Numbered from the stretch's first letter, positions 16,912 through 26,005 are shown. The stretch is 64,000 bases of DNA from Candidatus Omnitrophota bacterium (GCA_016190205.1 JACPQZ010000045.1:62001-126000), one strand, 5' to 3'. A program made the numbers and translations. The notes: generated from the letters alone by a model not told the origin.

Positions 16912-19362
16912 ATGCTTTTGTTTGAAGAATTCGTCACGCGTTTAAGCGACTTCGTTTGGGGCCCTCCCTCCATCCTCCTCCTCATTGGGACGGGAATCCT
17001 CCTTTCCTTCCGCACAGGTCTCATCCAGCTAAAAAAATTCGGTCTTGGCCTGAAGATTATTCGCGGTGACTACGATGACCCCGGGATCGCCGGCGACGTC
17101 AGCCACTATCAGGCCCTCTCCACAGCCCTGGCGGCCACGATCGGCACGGGCAATATCGTGGGCGTCGCTACGGCCATCGCGGTGGGGGGGCCAGGCGCCG
17201 TGTTTTGGATGTGGATTACAGCCCTGGTGGGAATGGCGACCAAGTATTCCTGCTGCCTCCTCGCCCTGCGTTACCGAACGACCGACCCATCGGGACACAT
17301 AAGCGGCGGGCCCATGTACTATCTGGAAAGGGGACTGGGCCTCAAGGCCCTCGGCCGGCTTTTTGCACTGTGCACGGTGGCTGCCGCCCTCGGCATCGGC
17401 AACCTGGTGCAGTCCCACTCCGCCGCCGATTACCTGCACAACACCTTCTCCATCCCGCAAGGGGTTACGAGCGTCGCCCTGGCCGTCCTCGTGGGTTTGG
17501 TTATTATCGGCGGGATCCGCCGCATCGCTCATGTGGCAAGCTTCCTGGTTCCTTTCATGTGCGCGTTTTACACCCTGGCGTGCTTGGTGGTGCTGGTACT
17601 TAACATCTCAAAGATTCCCGAGGCCCTGGGACTCATCTTTAAGCACGCCTTTACCCCTCTGGGGGCAACCGGAGGCTTTTTGGGGTCGAGCGTGCTCCTC
17701 ACCATGCGCATGGGGGTCGCGCGCGGTATCTTCTCCAACGAGGCGGGCCTGGGAAGCGCCCCCATCGCCCACGCAGCCGCCAAGACCAAAGAACCGGTCA
17801 GGGAGGGGCTCGTAGCCATGATGGGGCCTTTCATTGATACGATCCTGGTTTGCACCCTGACCGCGCTCGTCATAATCACCACCGGCGTATGGAGGGAAGG
17901 TCTGGATGGGGCCACCCTGTCCGCGCAGGCCTTCCACAGAGGACTGGGGATTTGGGGAGAGCGGGGAGTGGCCTTGAGCCTGCTGCTCTTCGTCTACACC
18001 ACGATCATAGGCTGGTTTTACTACGGCGACCGCGCACTGTATTATCTCACGGGGCCCCGGTACGCAACCGCCTACAAATGGCTCTGGACTTCGCTCGTGG
18101 CCGTCGGGGCCGTAGTCCAACTCAAGACGGTCTGGAATCTGGCCGACATTGCGAACGGGTTTATGGCCTTCCCCAATTTGGTGGGCCTCATCGGCCTGTC
18201 CGGTGTGGTCTCAAAGTCGACGCGGGATTATTTTGAACGCGTCAAGCGCGTCACGCCCCTGGTAGGCACGCACGAGCGCCTCGGGGGCCGCATGACGGAC
18301 TTCCATGGCTGGTACCTTCCGCTTCAGTACTCGGGTATCCTGGAAGAGCACCGGGCCGTCCGGCAGGTGGCGGGGCTCTTCGACGCAAGCCACCTCGCCA
18401 AGATCCATATCACAGGAGAAGACGCGCACAGCTTTGTCCAGAAACTCGTGGTCTCTGATTTATCCCGCATGGGAAGGGGAGATATCCTGTATACCCTGAT
18501 CACAAATGAGAAGGGTGGCGTGCTTGACGATATCCTGGTTTATATGCATTCTCACCGTCATTATTTCTTGGTGACGAATGCGGTGCAAAGCGCAAAGGTC
18601 ATTCCCTGGCTTCAAAAGCACCGTTTTCCGAACACCCAAATCCGAGACGCGACCCAGGCACTAGGCATGCTGGCCCTCCAGGGGCCGCGGGCCGTTGAGT
18701 TCCTTGAGCCGTATCTTAAGGCCTCTTACAAAAGGTTAAAACTCTATACCTTTGAACAGGGCACTTTTCAGAACAAGATCCCCGTCCTGGTCTCGCGGAC
18801 CGGCTACACCGGCGAGGACGGATTTGAGCTCATCCCTCCGGCAGGTAAATCGGCTTGGGTTTGGAATACGCTCTCGAATACCTTATTGAGCGACGGGACC
18901 CCGCTCGTGCCCTGCGGGTTGGGAGCCCGGGATACTTTACGGCTTGAGGCCGGAAATCTCTTGTCAGGCCAGGACTTTGACGAACGCAATAATCCCTTCG
19001 AGATCGGCCTAGGAAAACTTGTGCACTTCGAAAAACCCTACTTTCTGGGCAGGCCTGCCTTGGCCCGCCTTCATGCCCGGGAACCCCGCACGAGGCTTGC
19101 CGCCTTCACCCTGAAGGGGCGGGCCATCCCGAGATCCGGAAACCCTGTGTTCGGCGCGGGCGCAAGGGCAGGGGAGGTCACCAGCGGATCCTTCGCCCCG
19201 ACGCTTGGCTACACCATCGGCCTCGCCCATATCGATTCATCTTTCTCCGCGCCGGGAACAGAGATCGAGATTGAAACGCGCGGCCAGCGCTTTCCCGGAG
19301 TCGTCACTTCCAAACCCTTTTATCGTCGCAGGGCCCTGACCAGCCTTAAAGGAGCGCATTAA
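16912..19362 (+). CDS. Sodium:alanine/glycine symporter fused to aminomethyltransferase GcvT
   Basis: One uninterrupted 816-residue frame. Residues 1-~442 are an AGCS-family sodium:amino-acid symporter with many membrane segments and the signatures GGPMYYLERGLG and RGIFSNEAGLGSAPIAHAA. From ~445 the sequence is a complete GcvT: TPLVGTHERLGGRM at its start, the catalytic-type Asp in GVLDDILVY, and the folate-site GARDTLRLEAG. GcvT releases ammonia and forms methylene-THF from aminomethyl-lipoyl GcvH. There is no stop codon or linker between the halves, and the GcvT part would be cytoplasmic after the last helix. gcvH follows two bases later with AAAGGAG. Coupling of glycine uptake to cleavage is inferred. 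Confidence 0.9.
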   Translation: MLLFEEFVTRLSDFVWGPPSILLLIGTGILLSFRTGLIQLKKFGLGLKIIRGDYDDPGIAGDVSHYQALSTALAATIGTGNIVGVATAIAVGGPGAVFWMWITALVGMATKYSCCLLALRYRTTDPSGHISGGPMYYLERGLGLKALGRLFALCTVAAALGIGNLVQSHSAADYLHNTFSIPQGVTSVALAVLVGLVIIGGIRRIAHVASFLVPFMCAFYTLACLVVLVLNISKIPEALGLIFKHAFTPLGATGGFLGSSVLLTMRMGVARGIFSNEAGLGSAPIAHAAAKTKEPVREGLVAMMGPFIDTILVCTLTALVIITTGVWREGLDGATLSAQAFHRGLGIWGERGVALSLLLFVYTTIIGWFYYGDRALYYLTGPRYATAYKWLWTSLVAVGAVVQLKTVWNLADIANGFMAFPNLVGLIGLSGVVSKSTRDYFERVKRVTPLVGTHERLGGRMTDFHGWYLPLQYSGILEEHRAVRQVAGLFDASHLAKIHITGEDAHSFVQKLVVSDLSRMGRGDILYTLITNEKGGVLDDILVYMHSHRHYFLVTNAVQSAKVIPWLQKHRFPNTQIRDATQALGMLALQGPRAVEFLEPYLKASYKRLKLYTFEQGTFQNKIPVLVSRTGYTGEDGFELIPPAGKSAWVWNTLSNTLLSDGTPLVPCGLGARDTLRLEAGNLLSGQDFDERNNPFEIGLGKLVHFEKPYFLGRPALARLHAREPRTRLAAFTLKGRAIPRSGNPVFGAGARAGEVTSGSFAPTLGYTIGLAHIDSSFSAPGTEIEIETRGQRFPGVVTSKPFYRRRALTSLKGAH

Positions 19363-19364
19363 CT

Positions 19365-19751
19365 ATGGAATTTCCCCATGATTTGAAATACACCTCAACG
19401 CATGAATGGATACGCATGGACGGAAACCGCGCCCGCGTGGGTGTCACGAGCTTTGCCGCGCAGGAGCTTTCGGACGTCGTATACGTGGATCTGCCCGAAG
19501 TCGGGAAGGAGGTCCAGGCGGGTCAGGAAGTTTCCGTGGTGGAGTCTGTGAAAGCGGCTTCATCGATCTATGCCCCCCTCGCAGGCAGGGTAGCAGACGT
19601 CAACACAGCCCTCAAATCAAACCCGGCCCTCTTGAACGAGTCCTGTTATCAAGAGGGATGGATTTTTGAACTTGAGCTTACACCCGGCGCCCCGGCGCAG
19701 GGACTTCTCACTTCGAAGGAATACTTAAAAACGCTCGAAGGGGAAAAATAA
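19365..19751 (+). CDS. gcvH: Glycine cleavage system H protein
   Basis: Lipoyl carrier protein of 128 residues that shuttles the aminomethyl group from P to T protein. The lipoylated Lys is K63 in VVESVKAASSIYAP, and the N-terminal YTSTHEWIR and C-terminal GWIFELEL strands are typical. The start follows the fused gcvT by 2 bp. Length is normal. Confidence 0.95.
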   Translation: MEFPHDLKYTSTHEWIRMDGNRARVGVTSFAAQELSDVVYVDLPEVGKEVQAGQEVSVVESVKAASSIYAPLAGRVADVNTALKSNPALLNESCYQEGWIFELELTPGAPAQGLLTSKEYLKTLEGEK

Positions 19752-19754
19752 GAA

Positions 19755-21098
19755 ATGCCTTACGTTTCCCACACTCCTCAAGACCAGGACGCCATGTGCG
19801 CGGCCATTGGCGTGAGAGATCCCCGCGACCTTTTTCGGGAGATACCTGATGCCGTGCGCTTAAGCCGGATCAATCTTCCCGGCGGCCTTACAGAACTGGA
19901 ACTTTCGCGCCGGATGCGTGAGCTCGCCGCGAAGACAGAAGGAACCCACTCATTTGACTCGTACTTGGGCGCCGGCTCCTATGAGCACTTCATCCCCTCC
20001 GTAGTGAGCGCGATCGTGTCGAGGGGAGAATTTGAAACTGCCTACACCCCGTATCAGGCCGAGGCCAGCCAGGGGACCCTGCAATGGATATTCGAATTCC
20101 AGTCCCTCATCGCCAAGCTCACAGGCATGGACGTGGCCAATGCCTCTCATTATGACGGGGCCAGCGCCCTCGCTGAAGGGGCCATGCTCGCAACCTTTGC
20201 CCGAAAAAGACCCCGCATCCTCATTTCGGAAACAGTCCACCCCGAATACCGCCGCGTGGTCCGGACCTATCTAAGTGGACTTGATGTCGAGCTCGTGGAG
20301 ATTCCGATGCTCGCGGGGGGCCGGCCAGACTGGGAGCAGGCAGAGAGGCTCCTGGATGAGCGCGTGAACGCCCTGCTCGTCTCAAGCCCCAACTTTTTTG
20401 GACAACTGGAGGATATCGAGGTCATTGCGCCTCGCGTGCACAAGGCCGGCGCGCTTCTCGTCGAATCGTCAAACCCCATTGCACTTGCCCTGGTCAAAAC
20501 CCCAGGCGAGCACGGGGCGGATGTGAGCGTCGGAGAGGCGCAGCCCCTGGGGCTGGCCCCCGCCTGGGGAGGACCGTATTGCGGCTGGTTCGCGGCACGG
20601 CAGGAACTCACGAGGCGGCTTCCAGGCCGCCTGGTGAGTGAAACCCGCGACCGAAACGGTCGCAAGGCCTATGTCCTCACGCTGCAGACGCGCGAGCAGC
20701 ACATTCGGAGGGAGAAGGCCACCTCCAATATCTGCACCAATCAAGGGCTGTGCGCCCTGACCGCCACTGTTACCCTGGCTTGTCTGGGGCCGGAGGGTCT
20801 CAAGGAAATGGCAGAATTAAACACCTCTTTGAGCCACTACGCATATGACCGGCTTCTTGAAATTGACGGCGTAACGCCCTTCACAAGCGGCCCTTTTTTC
20901 AACGAGTTTGCCGTCCGATTTCCAAAGACCACACAAGCGATCAACCTGAAGCTGCTTAAAAAGGGGATCATAGGCGGTTTTGACCTGGGCAGGATACGAA
21001 AAGATTGGGCCCATGCCTGCCTTTTCGCAGTGACAGAGACAAAGACAGAAGAAAAAATCGACCGCCTCGTTCAGGAGATCAAGGCGTGTCTCATCTGA
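19755..21098 (+). CDS. gcvPA: Glycine dehydrogenase (decarboxylating) subunit 1
   Basis: Alpha half of the split P protein, 447 residues. With GcvPB it decarboxylates glycine and loads the methylamine group on GcvH. Typical stretches are LGAGSYEHFIPSVV near 71, ETAYTPYQAEASQGTLQ near 95, and GGPYCGWFAAR near 273. The start at 19755 is three bases after the gcvH stop. It overlaps gcvPB by 13 bp. Confidence 0.95.
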   Translation: MPYVSHTPQDQDAMCAAIGVRDPRDLFREIPDAVRLSRINLPGGLTELELSRRMRELAAKTEGTHSFDSYLGAGSYEHFIPSVVSAIVSRGEFETAYTPYQAEASQGTLQWIFEFQSLIAKLTGMDVANASHYDGASALAEGAMLATFARKRPRILISETVHPEYRRVVRTYLSGLDVELVEIPMLAGGRPDWEQAERLLDERVNALLVSSPNFFGQLEDIEVIAPRVHKAGALLVESSNPIALALVKTPGEHGADVSVGEAQPLGLAPAWGGPYCGWFAARQELTRRLPGRLVSETRDRNGRKAYVLTLQTREQHIRREKATSNICTNQGLCALTATVTLACLGPEGLKEMAELNTSLSHYAYDRLLEIDGVTPFTSGPFFNEFAVRFPKTTQAINLKLLKKGIIGGFDLGRIRKDWAHACLFAVTETKTEEKIDRLVQEIKACLI

Positions 21099-22603
21099 CG
21101 CGCGAGGAACCCACCTTAGCGGAGCTCTCACGTCCGAAAAAGCGCGCGGTTAAGTTTCCACGCGCCGCTTGCGCCAAAGACAGCCAGCCATTGATTCCCG
21201 CACAATACCTTCGCAAGACGCGTCCTCGACTTCCGGAATTGAGCGAACTCGACGTCGTCAGGCATTTTACGCGTCTCTCCAAGCTCAATTTCTCCATCGA
21301 TACCCATTTCTACCCGCTGGGATCTTGTACGATGAAATACAACCCCAAGAGAAATGACACGCTCTCGACCCTCCAGCCCTTTCTATGGGCGCATCCCGCC
21401 CAGCCGGAGGAGCTCTCCCAGGGCATCCTGGAGATCCTGTACGAACTGGAGCAGGCCCTGGTCGAGATCTGCGGGGTGCGCCGCTTCAGTTTGCAGCCGG
21501 CGGCAGGGGCCCAGGCGGAATTCACCGGCCTCATGATCGTCAGGGCCTGGCATCGTGACCACGGAAACGATAAAAAGATCGTGCTGGTGCCCGACACGAG
21601 CCATGGCACCAACCCTGCCAGTGCAGCGCTCGTAGGCTACCAGGTGCAAACGGTCAAGAGCGATGAGAGGGGCCTCGTGGACCTGGGTGATCTCGAAAGT
21701 CACTTGGGACCGCGAGTGGCTTGTCTGATGCTCACGAACCCCAACACACTCGGCCGCTTCGAGGTCCACATCCAAAAGATCGCGAAGATGATCCATATGG
21801 TAGGGGGGCTCCTCTATTACGACGGCGCCAATTTAAATCCCCTCCTCGGCACGGCTCGGCCGGGCGACATGGGATTCGACATCGTGCACCTTAACCTCCA
21901 CAAGACCTTCTCGACACCCCACGGGGGAGGAGGGCCGGGCGCAGGTCCCATCGGTGTCGCAGACCGGCTCGTGCCCTATTTACCGGCTCCCTTGATAGGC
22001 CGCGACGGGGGGTGTTATTTTCTGGAGCCGGCCCACCCCAAATCCATTGGGCGGGTCCACGCCTTTTACGGCAACGCCAACATCCTCATCAAGGCATTCA
22101 TCTACATCAAGACCCTGGGCGCCGAAGGCCTCAAACGCGTCGGTGAGGCCTCTGTCCTCAACGCGAATTATCTCCTCACACGACTTGAAAAAATCTTCCA
22201 CGTGCCCTATCCGGGGAGGTGCATGCATGAGTTTGTGGTCTCGACCCTCAAAGAGAATCCCCATGGGATCCGAACCTTGGATGTCGCGAAGCGCCTCCTC
22301 GATTTCGGATTCCACTCACCCACCATCTACTTTCCCATCAACGTCAAGGAGGCGATGATGATCGAACCCACCGAAACAGAGTCGCGCGAGACCCTGGACC
22401 ATTTCGTCGAAACCCTTGAGACAATCGCGGATGAGGCCCGCCACCACCCCGAGCGACTGCGGCAGAGCCCGCACACGCTCGCGGTCAGCCGCCCCGACGA
22501 AGTGGCGGCCGCCCGCACACCTAAACTCGTGTGGGACGAACCCCCTTTAGCCTCACCAGACAAAAGCCCCGAGGGAATACTCGCATTGAAATCGCAGCGC
22601 TAG
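21086..22603 (+). CDS. gcvPB: Glycine dehydrogenase (decarboxylating) subunit 2
   Basis: Beta, PLP-carrying half of the P protein, 505 residues. GTG 21086 is preceded by AGGAG at 21073-21077; the longer upstream frame overlaps gcvPA deeply and is rejected. The PLP Lys is K273 in NLHKTFSTPHGGGGPG, and FYPLGSCTMKYNP and DTSHGTNPASA are typical. The split P protein with separate PA and PB is the form common in anaerobes and thermophiles. A slightly long C-terminal tail overlaps the lipoate ligase-like gene. Confidence 0.95.
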   Translation: MSHLTREEPTLAELSRPKKRAVKFPRAACAKDSQPLIPAQYLRKTRPRLPELSELDVVRHFTRLSKLNFSIDTHFYPLGSCTMKYNPKRNDTLSTLQPFLWAHPAQPEELSQGILEILYELEQALVEICGVRRFSLQPAAGAQAEFTGLMIVRAWHRDHGNDKKIVLVPDTSHGTNPASAALVGYQVQTVKSDERGLVDLGDLESHLGPRVACLMLTNPNTLGRFEVHIQKIAKMIHMVGGLLYYDGANLNPLLGTARPGDMGFDIVHLNLHKTFSTPHGGGGPGAGPIGVADRLVPYLPAPLIGRDGGCYFLEPAHPKSIGRVHAFYGNANILIKAFIYIKTLGAEGLKRVGEASVLNANYLLTRLEKIFHVPYPGRCMHEFVVSTLKENPHGIRTLDVAKRLLDFGFHSPTIYFPINVKEAMMIEPTETESRETLDHFVETLETIADEARHHPERLRQSPHTLAVSRPDEVAAARTPKLVWDEPPLASPDKSPEGILALKSQR

Positions 22604-23289
22604 GATGGGTTGACGCAGCCGCGCGCATGCAAGAAGATTGGTTCGAACTCCTGAAGGCTCGGGAGACCGCTTCTTACCCGCCCAAACTGCTTTTTTACCG
22701 TTTCCGCGGGCCCGTTATGACCATCGGGCGTCATACCCATAAAGAAGAGGTGTACCGTTCCCACGAAGGTTCCCGCTTGAAAGAGCGCACCGTCCGCCGC
22801 GCCACGGGAGGGGGGGCCATCTTCCATGCCGGGGGGATGTGCTACTCATGGATCAGCAGGGGAAAGACCACCCGCTCCGGCCGAAACGAGTGCGTGTACT
22901 GGCTTCGAGACATGTTGCTTGCAACGCTCGAGCCGCTGGGAATCTTGGGCAAGACCCGAGACCCGAGACCCGAGACCCGAGCAAGAACCCTGGGCTCCTG
23001 GTGCGCCTTCGAGGAAGCCGAAACAGATCTAATCATCGGACACAAAAAGCTGGGGGGCATGGCCCAGCGCTTATTTAAGGACGCCATTCTCATCGAGGGT
23101 TATCTGACCCTGCGCCGCCGCGAAACTATCTGGATGGAACGCATCGCCGCCCGCGGGATCCTTGAAAAACACAGCGCGCGTCCAGTATCCTTGGAAGAAC
23201 TTGCTGGAAGACCAGTCCATTACGACGAAATCGTCAGCCGATTCATGCACATATCCCATGACTTCCGAACCCGATCTTGCCCGGCGTAA
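22531..23289 (+). CDS. Lipoate-protein ligase/octanoyltransferase (LplA/LipM) family protein
   Basis: BPL/LplA-fold protein that should attach lipoate or octanoate to GcvH. RRATGGGAIFHAGG and GHKKLGGMAQRLFKDAILIEGYL are family motifs. A Cys in LGSWCAFEEAETD lies where LipM-type octanoyltransferases have their acyl-binding Cys. The start is uncertain: GTG 22531 has no clear ribosome-binding site and overlaps gcvPB by 73 bp, ATG 22627 would cut the first strand, and an ATT at 22585 has GAGGGA in front. Four exact 7-bp repeats sit inside the gene (22952-22979), encoding the KTRDPRPETRART stretch. Confidence 0.8.
   Translation: MGRTPFSLTRQKPRGNTRIEIAALGWVDAAARMQEDWFELLKARETASYPPKLLFYRFRGPVMTIGRHTHKEEVYRSHEGSRLKERTVRRATGGGAIFHAGGMCYSWISRGKTTRSGRNECVYWLRDMLLATLEPLGILGKTRDPRPETRARTLGSWCAFEEAETDLIIGHKKLGGMAQRLFKDAILIEGYLTLRRRETIWMERIAARGILEKHSARPVSLEELAGRPVHYDEIVSRFMHISHDFRTRSCPA
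22952..22979 (+). repeat. Four exact copies of AGACCCG inside a coding gene
   Basis: Perfect 7-bp tandem repeat, 28 bp, within the lipoate-ligase-family gene and just before its conserved Cys segment. Because 7 is not a multiple of 3, gain or loss of one unit shifts the frame. The same GAGACCC words occur in the element at 16565-16818. Confidence 0.85.
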
Positions 23290-24367
23290 GGACTATGCAC
23301 GGCTCTCTATCCGGTTCGCACTCGTCCACCTCTCCATCTCTCCCCTCATCCTCATCCTGCTCCTTTTTTTGGAAGGACATGGGGCCCTCGCGCGGGTTTC
23401 ATACGGTGCGTTCGTCATACCTTGGAAAGAGATCATTCGCGCCCTGGTGGTCGTCTGGAGCTCTCTCCTCGTCCCCAAGCTTGTCCTCAAGTTCATCAAA
23501 GGCTACCGCATAGAACACGCCTTCGGCCTTTCGCGTGAGACATTCCGCGCCTGGGCCAAGCGCACAACCAAGGCTGAGCTCATCTCCTTCATCTTTTTTC
23601 TGACAGTCTTTGGAACGGTCGCGGCGCTTCGTCTTTACGATCCCGAGGGATGGTGGATTTCAAGCTCGGTCCTCGCCATCCTCTTCTTCATCATACTGGG
23701 GAAACTGGTACCTAAGCTCATCTTGCCGCTTTTTTATAAGACCGAACCCCTCGAGCAAGAAACACTGATTCAGTGGTTGAAAGAAACGTGCCGGAATACG
23801 CACATTCGGCCCCTTCCACTCTTTTCCATCAAGCTGGGCAAGGAGACGCGCAAGGCAAACGCCGCCGTGATGGGGTGGGGAAAAGCACGGCGCATGCTTA
23901 TTTCGGACACCTTGCTTGAGGGGTTTGAGCTCGATGAAATCAAAACGGTCATGGCCCACGAGCTCGGGCACCACAAGCACCGCGATTTTCTTGTGCAGCT
24001 CCTATTTGCGTCATGCGGCACGGCCATGCTCCTTTACATGACGCATAGGCTCCTCACCCTATTCCTATCAGGGGGAGGGCCGCCCACTCCGGCCCGCGAG
24101 ATCCTTCTCCTCCTTCTCCTGGTGGACATCTTGAGCGTTCTCACCTCACCCCTCATGAATGCCATAAGCCGGGCGCTCGAGCGCCGTGCGGACCGTTTTG
24201 CGCTCGCCTTCACCCAAATGCCCCAGGCCATGCGTACGGCGTTTGAGAAGCTGGCCCGGCTCAATATGGCGGATCCCTCGCCCGCCCGATGGCACGTGTG
24301 GCTTTTTTATGATCACCCGCCCATCCACGAGCGCATCCAGGCGGCGGTGGAGAGAGAACATGCTTAA
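23258..24367 (+). CDS. M48-family membrane metallopeptidase (Ste24/CAAX type)
   Basis: This 369-residue membrane protein has hydrophobic segments near 20-45, 110-130 and 145-165, then the zinc motif HELGHH in VMAHELGHHKHRD near 232, two more helices, and a downstream ERRADRFAL that supplies the third zinc ligand. It fits integral-membrane M48 peptidases of the Ste24 type. The start ATG 23258 overlaps the previous gene by 32 bp. The substrate is unknown; membrane protein quality control is plausible. Confidence 0.88.
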   Translation: MTSEPDLARRKDYARLSIRFALVHLSISPLILILLLFLEGHGALARVSYGAFVIPWKEIIRALVVVWSSLLVPKLVLKFIKGYRIEHAFGLSRETFRAWAKRTTKAELISFIFFLTVFGTVAALRLYDPEGWWISSSVLAILFFIILGKLVPKLILPLFYKTEPLEQETLIQWLKETCRNTHIRPLPLFSIKLGKETRKANAAVMGWGKARRMLISDTLLEGFELDEIKTVMAHELGHHKHRDFLVQLLFASCGTAMLLYMTHRLLTLFLSGGGPPTPAREILLLLLLVDILSVLTSPLMNAISRALERRADRFALAFTQMPQAMRTAFEKLARLNMADPSPARWHVWLFYDHPPIHERIQAAVEREHA

Positions 24368-25538
24368 CTGCCGTCAGCTTGGGTCTTGGGTATTGGGTTT
24401 TGGGTTTCTCACGTTGCTCCAAATCCCTGCACTCGACGCGGGTGTTCCGCTCAAGGCACAGCGCGCCCTGCAAAAAAATAACTCCGCGCTCTCTCAACTC
24501 GCCGAGGGGAATAAGGAGAGGGCGGTCCAGCTCCTCACAGAGGCACATGAACTCGATCCGCACAATGTGACGATACGGCAAAACCTCGTTAACCTCTACT
24601 TAAACAGCGGACTGGACGCCCTCGAGGCCGGCCAGTACGAGTCTGCCCATGAGGATTTCACAAAGGCCCTGGAGATCGCACCCACAAATTTTACTGCCCT
24701 CAACGGCCTCGGCCAGGTCCACTATCAGAAGCATGAGCTTGAAGACGCGAAGATCTTCTGGGGCAAAGCACTTGCCCTCAAGCCTGAGGACTCGGAACTG
24801 TCGGAAAAACTGGGACAGCTCAACCAGGAAATCAAGATGGACAGCGATTTTAGAACCGTTAAGGCGCCTCATTTTGACATCCGCACGGAAAAGGGAGTCG
24901 TGGAAGAAGGCGATCATGAACTGCGCAGGGTACTCAACGATACCTACCGCCATACCAGCCAGGACATGCAATTTTTCACGCAAAGGACGATCATCGTCCT
25001 CATTTATTCGCAGGAGGCCTACCACGAGCTCGCCTCGACCCCGCACTGGTCCGGCGGACTGTTCGACGGCAAGATCCGCATCCCCATCCCCGACGAGCGC
25101 AGCGGCTGGCCCGGTTTTGAACCCGTCATCCGGCACGAGTTCACTCACGCCCTCATCTGGGAAATCACGCGCGGCGCCTGTCCACCCTGGCTTAATGAGG
25201 GCCTCGCTCAATACGAAGAGCGGGGGGGGCGCTTCTCTAAAATGCCTCCGGAATTACTTAAGCTGGTCAGGGAAAATGAAACGCAGGTAATCCCCATGGC
25301 GGCGCTCAATAACCCCTTCGCCCGGTGGGAAGATTTAGACCTCATCCGGAGGGGCTACGCCAAGTCTGAATCCCTGGTTCGCTACATCATCCAGCGCTAT
25401 GGCCTTTGGAAAATACACAATATCCTGGCCCTGCTCGGCAAAGGAGAACCCATGGAGTCTGCAGTGCGCAAAGAGTTAGCCCTGGAACTCAGCGGCCTCG
25501 AAGCAGATTGGGTAAAAGCTGTTAAAAGAGGTAAATGA
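24360..25538 (+). CDS. Exported TPR/gluzincin peptidase (peptidase MA-like)
   Basis: This 392-residue protein begins at ATG 24360, eight bases inside the M48 gene. An N-terminal signal-like stretch (LGSWVLGFGFLTLLQIPALDA) is encoded by 7-bp repeats. Residues ~40-155 hold TPR-like helices (NLYLNSGLDALEAGQYESA, LGQVHYQKHELEDAKIFW). A C-terminal peptidase domain carries HEFTHALIW and, ~24 residues on, NEGLAQYEE, the HExxH plus Glu zinc site of MA-clan peptidases. It probably acts outside the cytoplasm. Substrate unknown. Confidence 0.82.
   Translation: MLNCRQLGSWVLGFGFLTLLQIPALDAGVPLKAQRALQKNNSALSQLAEGNKERAVQLLTEAHELDPHNVTIRQNLVNLYLNSGLDALEAGQYESAHEDFTKALEIAPTNFTALNGLGQVHYQKHELEDAKIFWGKALALKPEDSELSEKLGQLNQEIKMDSDFRTVKAPHFDIRTEKGVVEEGDHELRRVLNDTYRHTSQDMQFFTQRTIIVLIYSQEAYHELASTPHWSGGLFDGKIRIPIPDERSGWPGFEPVIRHEFTHALIWEITRGACPPWLNEGLAQYEERGGRFSKMPPELLKLVRENETQVIPMAALNNPFARWEDLDLIRRGYAKSESLVRYIIQRYGLWKIHNILALLGKGEPMESAVRKELALELSGLEADWVKAVKRGK
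24379..24406 (+). repeat. Four TTGGGTN heptads encoding a signal-peptide core
   Basis: Units TTGGGTC, TTGGGTA, TTGGGTT, TTGGGTT run through codons 7-16 of the peptidase gene. They specify the hydrophobic LGSWVLGFGF stretch of its signal peptide. Loss or gain of one unit would shift the frame near the start. Confidence 0.75.
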
Positions 25539-25767
25539 CAAAAAGGGGCAGGATTAGGGTGGCAGGGCCCCTCTATGCCAAATGCAACTAAACTTTTATC
25601 TTATTGTTAATAAATGAGTAACGTAGTACTAGTACTTCGATAACCAGTCTATAGGTTATACTTTCAGTAGGTAGAGGTAGAGCTCAAAGATCTTATACAT
25701 AGGTTATCCTCTGAACTGGGTGAAGGTCCGTGCACCCAAACTTTTGGACGTAAGGGGGTGAGACGAC
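25539..25767. other. Non-coding interval, AT-richer than surroundings
   Basis: This 229-bp gap holds no recognised gene or known RNA. It contains a possible short hairpin GGGTG...CACCC at 25719-25738 and several TATA-like tracts near 25640-25705 that could include the promoter of the next small gene. AAGGGGG at 25752-25758 serves as its ribosome-binding site. Confidence 0.4.
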
Positions 25768-25908
25768 ATGAAGATGGATGACCTCGTGATAGGAACTCTT
25801 ATTGGGATCGTTTTAGGCATCCACTACGGAGCAGAACTCGCCACGTATAATGTCTTGTTCGTGGTGTTCCTGGTCCTAGGCGGCCTAAAACTCGTCCTAA
25901 AGAAGTAA
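25768..25908 (+). CDS. Small membrane protein, 46 residues
   Basis: Short ORF with a good ribosome-binding site (AAGGGGGTG). The product has two hydrophobic stretches, VIGTLIGIVLGIHYG and VLFVVFLVLGGLKLVL, consistent with a hairpin in the membrane, and a basic KK end. It is followed by a strong terminator, which supports it as a real monocistronic gene. No family is recognised. Confidence 0.65.
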   Translation: MKMDDLVIGTLIGIVLGIHYGAELATYNVLFVVFLVLGGLKLVLKK

Positions 25909-25937
25909 CACCTGAACGTAAGTAAGACAGCAACATG

Positions 25938-25973
25938 AACGGCTGGGAAGCAGTGTTTCCCAGCCGTTTTTTC
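25938..25973 (+). terminator. Rho-independent terminator
   Basis: Stem AACGGCTGGGAA with TTTCCCAGCCGTT, loop of about six bases, then T-run. It ends the small membrane protein transcript. Confidence 0.9.
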
Positions 25974-25976
25974 TCC

Positions 25977-26005
25977 TTGCCAAGGCCAACCCTGCATGTT
26001 ACAAT
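25977..26005 (+). promoter_or_regulatory. Promoter placing transcription start at the next ATG
   Basis: TTGCCA at 25977-25982, 17-bp spacer, TACAAT at 26000-26005. The expected start is at about 26012-26013, which is the ATG of the 36-residue ORF, so the message would have almost no leader. Confidence 0.55.

Noticed and set aside
25690-25740. Third c-di-GMP riboswitch before the 46-residue gene
   Set aside because: The stretch has GGTGAAGG and GGACGTAAGG words but lacks the GGACGCAAAGCC core and the receptor strand.
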